Of a stretch of 64,000 bases of DNA, positions 25,636-34,636 are shown in pieces. The stretch comes from CBDAPE01 sp965198325. Its GTDB lineage: Bacteria; Pseudomonadota; Alphaproteobacteria; UBA828; JAPUJA01. The DNA lies in assembly GCA_965198325.1 (NCBI GenBank), contig CBDAPE010000016.1:186001-250000 (forward strand). The letters run 5' to 3'. The position numbers and the translations under genes were made by a program. How positions within the stretch are numbered: position 1 is the first letter of the stretch; each line of letters begins with the position of its first letter. The notes below the pieces were generated by a model. That model was not told the origin of the DNA. It did not search any database and worked only from the letters and a program-made list of their open reading frames with translations.

Positions 25636-26976
25636 GGATGTGTCCGATTGTCTGTGTAAGTGACGCCGTGGGCGACATTGTTTCCGGCCTCAGCGCGCTG
25701 AGGCCGGAAAGCGATCCTCGAACAGGATCGCAAACTGCCCCATTGCGGCGGTCCATTCAATAGGCCGTTTCCAGCCGACACCGGCATTGCGGATCGCCAG
25801 GAACAACAGCTTGACCGCCGCCTCGTCGTTGGGGAAGCTACCGCGTGTCTTGATGATCTTGCGCAAAGATTGGTGCAGGCTCTCCAGCGCGTTGGTGGTG
25901 TAGATCATCTTGCGGATCGCCGGCGGGAACGCGAACATCGGCACCACCTGCTCCCAGGCGCGGCGCCAGCTGGGCGCGATCGCCGGATAGCGCTCGCCCC
26001 ATTTGGCCTCGAACTCGTCGAGCTTGGCCGCCGCGGTCTCGGCGGTTTCGGCACGGTAGATCGCCTTGATATCGGGCATGATCCTCTTTCGGTCCTTCCA
26101 CGACACGAACGCCAGCGAACTGCGGATCAGATGCACGATGCAGGTCTGCACCGTGGTCTCGGGGAACACCGTTGTTATCGCCTCGGGGAAGCCCTTGAGG
26201 CCGTCGACCACGGCGATCAGGATGTCAGCGACGCCGCGGGTCTTGAGGTCGTTCATCACCTTGAGCCAGAACTTGGCGCCTTCGGTCTGCTCGATCCACA
26301 GCCCGAGAACCTCCTTCTCGCCTTCAGCGGTGAGGGCCAGTGCAACGTAGACTGCTTTGTTGCGCACCAGGCCTTCGTCGCGGATCTTGACCCGCAGCGC
26401 GTCAAAGAACACCACCGGATAGACCGCATCGAGCGGTCGGTTCTGCCATTCGCGGACCTCCTCGAGTACCGCGTCGGTGACCCGGCTGATCAGGTCCGGC
26501 GAAACCGCGACCCCGTAAAGCTCCTGCAGATGGCCACGTATCTCGCGCACCGTCATGCCGCGGGCATACAGCGACACGATGCGATCGTCGAAGCCCTCGA
26601 GACGGCGTTCGCCCTTGGGCACGATCAGCGGGTCGAACGTGCCGGTGCGGTCGCGCGGCACGGCGATATCGATCTCGCCATCCTCGCTCAGCACCGTCTT
26701 GTCCGAGTAGCCGTTGCGGCTGTTACCCGTGCCGCGACCGGCCGGGTCACCCTTCTCGTAGCCCAGGTGATCGCTCAGCTCGGCGTCAAGCGCCCGCTCC
26801 AAGAGCACCGCCTTGAGCTGCTTGAACAGCCCGTCTTCGCCCAGCAGGTCATCCGGCTTCTCGTAATCGGCCAGAAGTTCGTCCAGAAGTTCAGGTCTGA
26901 TAGTCCTCATCGTAGGTCCTCCCATACTAAATATTGGACCCACGGCACTCATTTACACAAGATATCTGACACTCTC
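25636..26976 (-). mobile_element. IS256-family (mutator) insertion sequence
   Basis: A 1341-bp element nested in IS1380 copy A. Its ends align as imperfect inverted repeats of about 24 bp (left GGATGTGTCCGATTG..., right GAGAGTGTCAGATAT..., both reaching TGTGTAA). An 8-bp target repeat, typical for IS256, flanks it. It carries one intact transposase gene, so it may be the youngest and still mobile element of the island. Confidence 0.9.
25690..26910 (-). CDS. IS256-family (mutator-type) transposase
   Basis: A 406-residue transposase with the mutator signature: GTGNSRNGYSDKTV near the N-terminus, FFDALRVKIRDEGLVRNKAV with the first catalytic Asp, VVDGLKGFPEAITTVFPE with the second, CIVHLIRSS, and TTNALESLHQSLRKIIKTRG with the catalytic Glu. 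The frame is intact and of normal length. ATG at 26910 has GGGAGG upstream and is preferred to the in-frame start at 26952, which lies in the same untranslated lead. Confidence 0.93.
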   Translation of the reverse strand: MRTIRPELLDELLADYEKPDDLLGEDGLFKQLKAVLLERALDAELSDHLGYEKGDPAGRGTGNSRNGYSDKTVLSEDGEIDIAVPRDRTGTFDPLIVPKGERRLEGFDDRIVSLYARGMTVREIRGHLQELYGVAVSPDLISRVTDAVLEEVREWQNRPLDAVYPVVFFDALRVKIRDEGLVRNKAVYVALALTAEGEKEVLGLWIEQTEGAKFWLKVMNDLKTRGVADILIAVVDGLKGFPEAITTVFPETTVQTCIVHLIRSSLAFVSWKDRKRIMPDIKAIYRAETAETAAAKLDEFEAKWGERYPAIAPSWRRAWEQVVPMFAFPPAIRKMIYTTNALESLHQSLRKIIKTRGSFPNDEAAVKLLFLAIRNAGVGWKRPIEWTAAMGQFAILFEDRFPASAR

Positions 26977-26984
26977 CGCGCCTC
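26977..26984. repeat. 8-bp target duplication of the IS256-family element (right)
   Basis: CGCGCCTC, the partner of 25628-25635. Confidence 0.85.
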
Positions 26985-27439
26985 GGCGGATCGTGGTCGT
27001 GAACCCGGTCGATCCACGTCCCCGACAGGTCCGCAAGGGCCGCGAGGTTCTCGTTGTTCGCCAGCAGCTCGGTCTCGAACCGCCCCATCTGGCTGGTCGA
27101 TGCCCCGCCGCGCTCGACCGCCTTGCCGCCGACGATCCAGCGCATCGCGGGATCACGCCCGAGCCGGTCGGCGTCGTTGACATCCTCGTAGCCGGCGAGA
27201 CGCCCATAGACGGACTGGCGAAGGAGACTGACGATGCCGTGCCAGCCGTTCCTGCCTGTGCGGCTATCCGCGAGCACGCCGCCCGCCAGTGCGGTCAGCC
27301 CGAGCGCGTCGTCCAGTTCGCGATAAGCGAGCAACCCCGCGTCGGAGGTCACCTGCGATCCGTGGAACTCCAGTTTCAGGCGGCGGTCGAAAAGGGGCCG
27401 GAGTGGCCCATGATCCGATTCACCCTCCGGGTTCCGCAT
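26977..27439 (-). pseudogene. IS1380 transposase, N-terminal part (copy A)
   Basis: N-terminal 154 residues of the IS1380 transposase: MRNPEGESDHGPLRPLFDRR, TSDAGLLAYRELDDALGLTA, MGRFETELLANNENLAALAD, ending DHDPPRR at the IS256 junction. A further short out-of-family tail runs into the IS256 end. With the insert removed the sequence joins PPRR to VVLDMDS exactly as in copy B. Confidence 0.9.
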
Positions 27440-28487
27440 CCGAGCCGCCCTCCGACACCCTCAAGCCAGTGATTCTTGTAGCAGAATCGTGCCAATCAGG
27501 CATCAGGCGAAGCGGTCACTTGGGAAATGCGGGCTAAGTGCGCGGCGAACTGGTTTTCCGAGTCGGCATCCGTTAGCGGACTGTCCAGTGCGTCGCCGAG
27601 GAGCCGTGTCCAGGTCACGGTGAGGGTGCCGAACCAAGGCAGACCTGGAACGGGGGCATGAATCCACTGAAGTGCAGCACCGACATCCTTGAAGGCTGCG
27701 CTACTGCTGAACTGCGAACGAAGACCCCCATTCGTCTGGCTAGCGTTCACTCCAAAGTAGGTCTGCATATAGCTATCGCTTGCCCAGTGTGTAATGCCCT
27801 CTAAAACGATCACGTCCTTCGGGCTTACTTCGCCGGTAATGCCGGCGGCGAACTCGGCGATGGTACCGCCGTGAGCGTCGATCACATCCTGGCGCAGATC
27901 ACCCCGCACATGAAATTCACCGAAGCGCAGCGCCCCGAACAGGCCGGCCTCGATGGCGTCGTCGACGCCGCCGGCTCCGCGTAGCCGCTCGTCTTCGTCA
28001 TCGTCGCGTCCGAACCGGTATGTAATTGATGCACCAATGGTCAGCCGCTGAGTGCTCAGGATATTGATTCCGACGCCCCGCCTGGTGCTCAAGAAGATCG
28101 TGTCCCGCCACGCAATATCGACGAGCGGCAGAAAAACGGCCTCTTGTTGATCGCCGCCTTCGTAATCCGGTTCCAGGCCGACGCCGAGCCCGAGGACGAA
28201 AGCCCAGTCTGATCGACGCCCGCCGTAATCGGAACGTGCCGACGCCTCGGGTGTATACGCTTGGGGTGGGGTTGATGCCGCGGTCGGCGGCACTTCGGCA
28301 ACGATGGTCGCAGTGGTGGCTGCCTGAGGGTTGGATTCCGCCAAGACTTCGGCGATGGCATTGCGAAAGCCCGGATAGATTTGCATGGCCATGCCCGCCG
28401 CCGCCGACATGTAAGCCGGCGCTCGTTGATCGGCATACCGAACGATCTCTTTCACTTGGCCCGGCGCTTGCCCGATGGCGTCGATTA

Positions 28488-29330
28488 GGGTCTGTTGAGA
28501 TTCATCGTGAATTGATGATTGCGGAGCAAGCATAAATCATGGCCTCGAAGCTTTCGTCGGTTTTGTCGCTTCGCAGGGCGATGCGTTTGAACTCCTTGAG
28601 TTTACAGAAGAAGTTTTCGATCAAGCGGCGCCATTTATAGATCTCGTCATCAATGTCCAGTGGCTGGAGACGCTGCGGGCGCTGTGAGATCACGATTTGC
28701 GCCCCGCGCGCGTTCATAGCCTCAACGATCCAGTTCGCGTCGAACGCCTTGTCGGCAATCAGGCCGCCGAAATCGAGGTCTCTGATGAGCGGGGCAACGC
28801 CTACGCTATCGTGTCGTTGTCCAGGCATCAGAACAAAGCGCACCAGATTGCCCAAGCTATCAGTGAGGGCCAGGATATTGGTCGTCAGACCGCCCCTTGA
28901 CTTGCCTATGGCCTGGCTCTGAGCCCCCCTTTTGCGCCCTGGCCGTGGCGGTGGACCCTGACAATCGTGCCGTCAATCATTGCGAACTCCATATCCGCTT
29001 CATCCGACACGACATCAAATATCCGTTTGAAAACATCCGCCTTGACCCAGTGGCGAAAACGCTTGAATAGCGTATTCCAATTCCCGAAACCGGGCGGCAA
29101 ATCACGCCACGGGCTTCCAGTGCGCGCAATCCACAGCACGGCCTCCAGAAACAACCGCCCATCCCCGCCAGTACGGCCGGGGTCACTCTTCTTGCCCAGA
29201 CAATGCCGCTCAATCAACGCCCATTGACGATCCGTGATGATAAAACGCTCTTCGATCATTCAAACCTCCTGTAAAAGAAAGCTTGAATCACAAATTAAAG
29301 GTTTTGGGAATCCTGAATCTCAACAGACCC
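28488..29330 (-). mobile_element. IS5-family (IS427-group-like) insertion sequence
   Basis: An 843-bp element with perfect 17-bp inverted ends, GGGTCTGTTGAGATTCA at 28488-28504 and its complement at 29314-29330, and a TA dinucleotide on both sides as target duplication (28486-28487 and 29331-29332). It encodes a transposase in two overlapping frames. All parts needed for movement appear to be present. Confidence 0.9.
28502..29259 (-). CDS. IS5-family transposase, two frames joined by programmed frameshift
   Basis: OrfA (29259 to 28906, 117 residues) begins MIEERFIITDRQWALIERHC and ends after the first catalytic Asp in MIDGTIVRVHRHGQGAKGG. OrfB continues in another frame with QAIGKSRGGLTTNILALTDS, DKAFDANWIVEAMNARGAQ (second Asp) and WRRLIENFFCKLKEFKRIA (Glu), ending at 28502. 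The frames meet at an A4G6 run near 28925-28934, a typical slippery site for this IS group, so a fused OrfAB transposase is likely made by frameshifting. A simple disabling mutation cannot be excluded. Confidence 0.82.
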
Positions 29331-29487
29331 TAGTGCAGCCGCAAAAAGGTTGGCGTCGCTCTTGGTTGCCGCATGGCCCAAACCCTGTATGAGTGCGGCT
29401 GGGAGCTGGTCGGCATTTGCCGGTTCGACCTGGCCAACGAAGATCGCAATGCCAAGGATGAAAATTGCAGAAAGGCTGCGGATTCGG

Positions 29488-30339
29488 TTACGGCTCAACG
29501 GGGCTATCCTCCCGCGCACCCCATTCACTCCAAGAGCCGTCATAAACTGCGACGTCCGAATGACCGAGGAGATGGGCGCCGAGAGCGACGATCGCGGCGG
29601 TGACGCCTGAGCCACAGGTTGTCACGATCGGTCGGTCGAGATCCACGGTCGCCTCGTGAAATAACCGCCTAAGGGTAAGTGCGTCGACCAGAGTGCCGGT
29701 TTCGCGATCCTGCAGATCACGATAATGCAGATTCACGCTCCCAGGAATATGACCCGAGAGCAGACCCGGACGGGGCTCGGCGTCCTCGCCGTTGAAGCGT
29801 CCCGGTGAGCGGGCATCGACGACCTGCTCGCGGCCTGTTTCAAGGTTGGCCGCAACCTGCCCAAGGTCGCGGACGATCAGGCTATTGAAACGGGCCGTGA
29901 AATGGCGCTCCCGGGGCACCGTTGTGTCGTCCGTGACCGGCCGGCCCTCGGCCATCCATTTGGGCAACCCGCCATCGAGCACAGTCACGTCCTCGTGGCC
30001 GAATACCCGGAACATCCACCAGACACGAGCCGCGCTGAACAGGCCGTCGCCATCGTAAACAACGATGCGGTTGCCATCCCCCAACCCCAGCTTGCGTACC
30101 CGGCTCGCGAATTTCTCCTGACGCGGCAGCATATGCGGCAGCGGGCTGTCGGTATCGGCAATCTCGTTTATGTCAAAAAACACCGCACCGGAGATATGGC
30201 GTTCATCGTATTCCGTGTGTGCGTTCCGGCCGGTATCGGCCATGAAATAGGATCCGTCGACGACCCTCACGTCGGGCGCCGAAAGATGCCGGGCCAGCCA
30301 GTCAGTACTCACGAGTGCATCGGAATTGGGGTAGGTCAT
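29488..30339 (-). CDS. sseA: 3-mercaptopyruvate/thiosulfate sulfurtransferase (tandem rhodanese)
   Basis: A 283-residue protein with two rhodanese domains. It transfers sulfur from 3-mercaptopyruvate to an acceptor. The N-terminal inactive domain has ISGAVFFDINEIADTDSPLP; the C-terminal active domain has DARSPGRFNGEDAEPRPGLL, HIPGSVNLHY and the active-site loop CGSGVTA, whose CG(S/G)GVT pattern is that of mercaptopyruvate sulfurtransferases. Its ATG overlaps the hyuA stop (ATGA), so it depends on the decayed hyu genes for coupled translation. It appears intact. Only cysteine synthase, five genes upstream in the ancestral operon, gives a sulfur context. Confidence 0.92.
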   Translation of the reverse strand: MTYPNSDALVSTDWLARHLSAPDVRVVDGSYFMADTGRNAHTEYDERHISGAVFFDINEIADTDSPLPHMLPRQEKFASRVRKLGLGDGNRIVVYDGDGLFSAARVWWMFRVFGHEDVTVLDGGLPKWMAEGRPVTDDTTVPRERHFTARFNSLIVRDLGQVAANLETGREQVVDARSPGRFNGEDAEPRPGLLSGHIPGSVNLHYRDLQDRETGTLVDALTLRRLFHEATVDLDRPIVTTCGSGVTAAIVALGAHLLGHSDVAVYDGSWSEWGAREDSPVEP

Positions 30340-32408
30340 GGGGTGTCGTTCCGGGTCATGAGAAAGTTGCCGCGCTCGTCGGTATTTGCCGTCCAGCTCG
30401 GTAACAATACAATAGTCGTCAATTCTTCTTCAGCAATGGCCGGGCCTTCGATCCGGGCTCCGGCCCCGAGGTCGTCGGCGTCGTAAACCGGAACCCCAAT
30501 CATCGCGCCGTCGGCCGGCAGGTAGATGGGCCGGGTTCCTTTGGGTTCGGCCTTGATGGTGGCCGGCTCGCGTATGTTATCGGCATGGGCCCGGGCACGC
30601 GGGTTTGCACCGATGGCGCGCACTGTCCAGCTTGTGAATTCGACGCTTTCGCCGGGATTTTTGATCGTGTAGATGCGCTCGTGCATGGCGTGAAAATCGT
30701 TCACCAAGCGCGGCAGATCCGTCGTCGCGAGGCCGTCGGCTCCCGGCACTACGGGCACGCCGATCTCCCAGGACTGAAAGCGGTAGCGCGCCGCGAAAAA
30801 ATATTCGAATCGCCGATCCTCTTGGGCCACGCCGGCGCGACGCAGAAAAGCGTCGCCCGACTCCACGAGGGTCGCAAGCAGGGCGTTGACAGCGGCCGAA
30901 TCGAAACTGTGCTGGGTCATGGTGAGCGCGCCGGAAACTTCGATGCGGAAATCCGAAACGAGGCCGCCCAACGCGCTCAGTCCCGCCGCTAAGCGGGGAA
31001 TCATGAAACGTCCGATGCCTAGGATATCCGACATTTCGCAAATATGGCAGGCTGTCGCCGCGCCGCCCGCGACCAAGTAGCTTTCGCGCGGATCGATTCC
31101 CTCCCGGATCGTGATATCCTCGATCGCGGCGATCATGTTGTGATTGCTCGTCGCATGGATCGCATAGGCCGTTTCAACGAGACCGGTTCCGAGTTGGTCG
31201 ACTATGGCGCTGACAGCCCGTTCGGCGGCCACGGATTCCAGCACGATTCGACCGCCTAGGAAATAATTGGGATCGAGCATACCCAGAACGACGTTTGCAT
31301 CGGTCACGGTCGGCGCCGTTCCACCTGTTCCGTAGCAGGCTGGGCCCGGGTGTGCGCCCGCGCTTTGCGGACCGACCCTCAGCAGGCCGCCGTCATCGAC
31401 CCAGGCGATACTGCCGCCACCGGCCCCAATCGAGCGAACGTCGACCTTGGGCAGACCCAGCATGTCGTAGTCGGTGAGCATCGCTTCGGGCGAAACCACC
31501 AATCGCCGGTCGCGGATCGCGGAGACGTCGAGCGTGGTTCCTCCCATGTTGATGACAATGACATTCGCCTCGTCGGTCAGATGCTGGGCCGCCACGGGTG
31601 CGAGGGTGGGGCCCGACATGACGACGTAGATGGGCCGTCCGAGAACCTGCTCAGCCAACATCATCCCGCCGCTGCAATTCGCGATCAACAATTCGTGGCT
31701 ATATCCCGCCCCTCGAAGGCGCTTATCGAGGCGTTCCACATAATGGCTGACGACCGGGTACAGCGATGCATCGATCACGGTCGAAATCGCCCGGCGGTAT
31801 TCCCGGAGGATCGGGTTGAGATCGTGGCTGAGCGTGACCGGTATTTCGGGCCACTTGGAGCGGATCAACGCCGCCACCCGACGTTCATGGGCACCGTTGA
31901 CGATGGACCAAAGCAGGCAGACCCCGATCGCCTCAACCTCCATCGCCCGGAAATGAGCGATCGCATCGTACACGTCGGCGTCGCGGAGCGGGGTCAGTTC
32001 CCGACCCGTCGAATCGAGCCGGCCGGAGACCTCCCGGGTCAGGTTTGGGGGAACGAACGGCTCGGGATAATCGATGTGCCAGTCGAAACTGCCCTTCTGG
32101 GATGCCTCGCGCAAGGTCAACACGTCGGGATGGCCCGCGGTGGTGATGAAGCCGATCCGGGCGGTTTTGCCTTCGACGACGGCATTTGTTGCGACGGTCG
32201 TGCCGTGAATGATGACGTCCACGTTGCCAAGGAAGGCATCGAGCGTTTGATCGCAAGATTCTGCCGCAAGACCCAGCGCCGTCATGAATCCGTCTTAAAA
32301 ATTCGGCGGGGTCGAGGGCGTCTTGAAGATTCGCGGCTCACCTTCATCGTTGGAGACGACGCAGTCCGTGAAGGTCCCGCCTGTATCGACGCAGACGACA
32401 TGGCTCAT
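30336..32408 (-). pseudogene. Hydantoinase/oxoprolinase subunit A with internal stop
   Basis: A HyuA-type ATP-dependent ring-opening enzyme subunit (hydantoinase A/oxoprolinase). From ATG 32408 it reads MSHVVCVDTGGTFTDCVV and then STPPNF, followed by TAA as codon 38, then DGF-MTALGLAAES. The remaining 649 residues are open and well conserved (HGTTVATNAVVEGKTARIGF, NMGGTTLDVSAI, GAGGGSIAWVD, GPACYGTGG). A single change from GAA (Glu) to TAA explains the stop. Restarting at ATG 32285 would give a protein without the DTGGTFTD phosphate-binding motif. The ATG overlaps the hyuB stop (ATGA). Confidence 0.85.
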
Positions 32409-33413
32409 TGTCCCGGGTCCGAGCCCCGAGTCCGGCGGAGTTCAGCCGTGCCCATTTCGTCCACAGCATAGTCGATCCGGTTTTCTCCCTGCACGAGCGC
32501 CACACCGTAAATCAATTCTGCGCGCGCAGGCGAAAGCCATCCGCGGTTGACCGTGGCGACGACCCGCGCCGGATCGCGCTGCAGGGGATCGCCATAGCCG
32601 CCGCCGGCGCTTGAGCGGTACTGAATCGTCTCGTCGGACCGGCAGATTTCCTCGTGAAATGAGGGTAGCGTGATGAGTTCTCCGTTACCAAGGCGCTTCT
32701 GGTTGAGGGCCGGGGGGCCGTCCTGGCCGCCCAGAACGCCACGCGCTGGAAAGCGATCGCCGTCGGACGCATAATTGACCGTCGTGTCGTGTCCGAGCGG
32801 GCGGTAGGAACCTTCGGTGGCGGGCGCGCCATCCCATTCACCACTTCCGAGCGTGTCGGGGCAAAGACGCCGAGTTTCGACCAGAATGGGATACATGCTT
32901 TCGACGACTTCGACGGGATCGATCTGGAGCATTCCACCGTCGCACGGGGCGCCGTGGGTGACCCAGCCGTCATGGCCATCGAGGCCGGCGCCGCCGCTCA
33001 GCCCGAGCATCATTTGATTGATGTAGGGTTCGGGCCGATCGGTCCGCGGATCGTTACCGGAAACCACAGCCAAGCCACTGGTCTGGAAATAACCCGCTTC
33101 GGCGCGCCCATAGGGGCGGCCCATCTGTGTAAAGCAGCCTGCTACAGCCGTGGAAAGGCGGTCGTTGACATTTGTCGTGGCGACCGATGTGCCGACTGGG
33201 AAGGTGGGCCGGCCGACCACGCAGCCGTCTCGAAGCAGAACCTTGATGCGGCTGGCGCTGCCCTCGTTATGGGGAATCGTGGGGTCGAGGTTGTTATAAA
33301 CGCCGATCAGACAGCCCGCGAGGGCGCACGCCTCCGAGAGATTGATGCCACCGGGAACGCAGTCGATATTGTCGCGGACATCGACAGTGATTATTGCGGC
33401 ATCCGGATCGACG

Positions 33414-33496
33414 CGCGCGCGCGCGCGCGAGAACACGCCTCAAGCCGCGGATCATCGACACCGTGCTTTACTCGCGCGCGCGCGCGCGAACACGCC
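33414..33496. repeat. 57-bp duplicated unit with two long CG runs
   Basis: Two alternating runs, (CG)9 at 33414-33431 region and (CG)8 at about 33473-33488, are each followed on the + strand by the octamer AACACGCC (33432-33439 and 33489-33496), a 57-base period. It sits inside hyuB; the length is a multiple of three, but the extra unit adds two TGA codons on the coding strand. It looks like a tandem duplication or a small inserted repeat. Confidence 0.75.
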
Positions 33497-33981
33497 TTCG
33501 TCGGCGACGGTGGGCACGGGGTCGTGACGGGTCTCGTATCTCCAGCTGCCAGCCGGCAAATCGCGGATCGTCGCGATCATGCGGCGCTCTCCATAGGCGA
33601 TCCAGGCGTCGATGAACCAGGCAATGGTCTCGCAGCCATATTTTTCGACGAGTTCCTTGAGGCGGCGCTCCGCAGTGCGACAGGCCCCGACCTGGGCGCG
33701 GTAATCGCCGTACCAGACGTCGCTGACGCGGATTTGCATTCGGCAAAGGCGGATCAGATCGGCCTTGTCCTCGTAATTCTCCTGAAACCGAATGCAGGGA
33801 AATTGCAGGCCCTCCTCGTAGATGGTGCGGGCATAGGGCAGGTAGGTGGTGTGGGCTCGGGCGCGCCGATATCCGCGTGGTGGGCCCGCACGACGGTCCA
33901 GAACATCGGCAGGCCGTCGCAAAACACCGGTGTGCAAAGGGTCAGATCCGCGTGATGGGTGCCGCCTGTATAGGAGCAGTT

Positions 33982-33987
33982 GTTGAG
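33982..33987. repeat. 6-bp direct repeat at left edge of insert in hyuB
   Basis: GTTGAG here and at 36293-36298 bound a 2305-bp insert. Joining the outer sequences with one copy restores hyuB as GDAYLNNCSYTGG. Confidence 0.75.
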
Positions 33988-34336
33988 CGACGATATCCTA
34001 GATGGGGACAGCACGGCCTTGGGCGTGTGGGCGGACAGCGCCTACCGCTCGGGGGAGATCGAGGCGGCGCTGAAGGAGAAGGGGTTGAGGAGCCGGATCC
34101 ATCATAAGGGCCGCCGCAACAAGCCGCTGAACGAGCGCGAGAAGCAAGGCAACAAGACCCGTTCGTCGGTTCGGATCCGCGTCGAGCATATCTTCGGGGC
34201 CCAGGGCAACGACTTGGGCGGTCCGCTGGTGCGGAGTGTCGGGCTGGTGCGGGCGTAGGCGCGGATCGGGTTGAAGAACCTCGCCTACAACATGCGCCGC
34301 CTGGTCCAACTGGAGCGCCTCGCGGCGGCCGTGTGA
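33988..34336 (+). pseudogene. IS5-type transposase C-terminal fragment
   Basis: About 115 residues of an IS5-family transposase different from the one at 28.5 kb: LGVWADSAYRSGEIEAALKE, SRIHHKGRRNKPLNEREKQG, RIRVEHIFGAQGNDLGGPLV with the catalytic Glu, then an in-frame TAG at 34256-34258 (GLVRA-stop-ARIGLKNLAYNMRRL), and a final stop at 34334-34336. The 5' half is absent. It is a dead remnant next to the left insertion boundary. Confidence 0.8.
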
Positions 34337-34514
34337 CGATACTCGCAGGAGGAGACCGCCTGGGGACAGTCTTGAAGCGGAAACAACTCCATTGGAGCGT
34401 GGAAAATCCCCGAAAATCTCGGCCCGGCATGGCTGGAGCCGGTGACAGCCTGTTTAAACTATTATCCTCCGGCAACTCGCCAATTCTTAGAGGTGCCCAT
34501 CAATGGGAAGTCCT
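34337..34514. other. Unassigned remnant sequence
   Basis: 178 bases between the IS5-type remnant and a beta-barrel tail. No ORF, hairpin or known IS end recognised. Foreign filler inside the insert in hyuB. Confidence 0.4.
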
Positions 34515-34636
34515 AGGACCGGCTTCGCAGCCATGCATCGCTCACCGCACCCGGCGGCGATGCAATTCTCTACGGGCTAAAGACAGACGATATCCAGTTC
34601 TGGGGATTGAGCTTTGTCGTGAAATACCGGTTTTGA
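34515..34636 (+). pseudogene. C-terminal scrap of an outer-membrane beta-barrel gene
   Basis: About 40 codons ending GDAILYGLKTDDIQFWGLSF then VVKYRF and TGA, the pattern of a beta-barrel C-terminus with terminal Phe. A TAG precedes it in frame. The stop codon directly abuts the first base of IS1380 copy B (34637). Family not identified; the assignment rests on the terminal strand pattern alone. Confidence 0.4.

Larger units (their letters stand above)
24529..27533 (-). mobile_element. IS1380-family element, copy A, interrupted by an IS256-family element
   Basis: A 1656-bp IS1380 element (after removing the nested insert), near-identical to copy B at 34637-36292. The ends read CCGGGATTCCCCATATG on the left and, on the other strand, CCCGCATTTCCCAAGTG on the right: imperfect inverted repeats matching at 12 of 17 positions. 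The transposase gene is split at 25636-26976. No matching target repeats flank the copy (…TTCAA left, CTAAG right), and its two sides carry unrelated genes, so rearrangement at this copy is likely. Confidence 0.85.
27534..29498 (-). pseudogene. MipA/OmpV-family outer-membrane protein gene, split and truncated
   Basis: Encodes a MipA/OmpV-type beta-barrel with an N-terminal helical extension. The N-terminal fragment (29331-29498; TTG start at 29498 with GGAGG upstream) has a signal peptide, SLSAIFILGIAIFVGQVEPA followed by NADQLPAALI. The second fragment (27534-28485) carries LGLGVGLEPDYEGGDQQEAV, FLSTRRGVGINILSTQRLTI and LLGDALDSPLTDADSENQF. An IS5-family element splits it after ANLFAAAL, and IS1380 copy A removes the last few residues, including the barrel's terminal aromatic. 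Without the IS5-family insert the protein reads FAAALIDAIGQAPGQVKEIV. The start overlaps the sseA stop by 11 bases, so it belonged to the same operon. Confidence 0.82.
32405..33987 (-). pseudogene. Hydantoinase/oxoprolinase subunit B, central and C-terminal part, frameshifted
   Basis: The larger piece of a HyuB-type subunit. Reading leftwards: NNCSYTGGTHHADLTLCTPV, FWTVVRAHHADIGAPEPT, then a +2 shift near 33850 (an extra AC in the CCCACACCACC run), TYLPYARTIYEEGLQFPCIR to HDPVPTVADEGV, then a 57-bp repeat unit with two in-frame stops (about 33432-33496), then VDPDAAIITVDVRDNIDCVP and the rest to SDPGQ. At least three independent lesions exist, counting the big insert. The N-terminal part is at 36293-36589. 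Confidence 0.87.

Noticed and set aside
25870..27180. 436-codon plus-strand frame in the IS256 region
   Set aside because: Antisense to the transposase and crossing its end; no family match.
33414..33496. CG runs as a CRISPR-like or regulatory repeat
   Set aside because: Only two units, no spacers, and inside a broken coding gene; a tandem duplication is the simpler reading.
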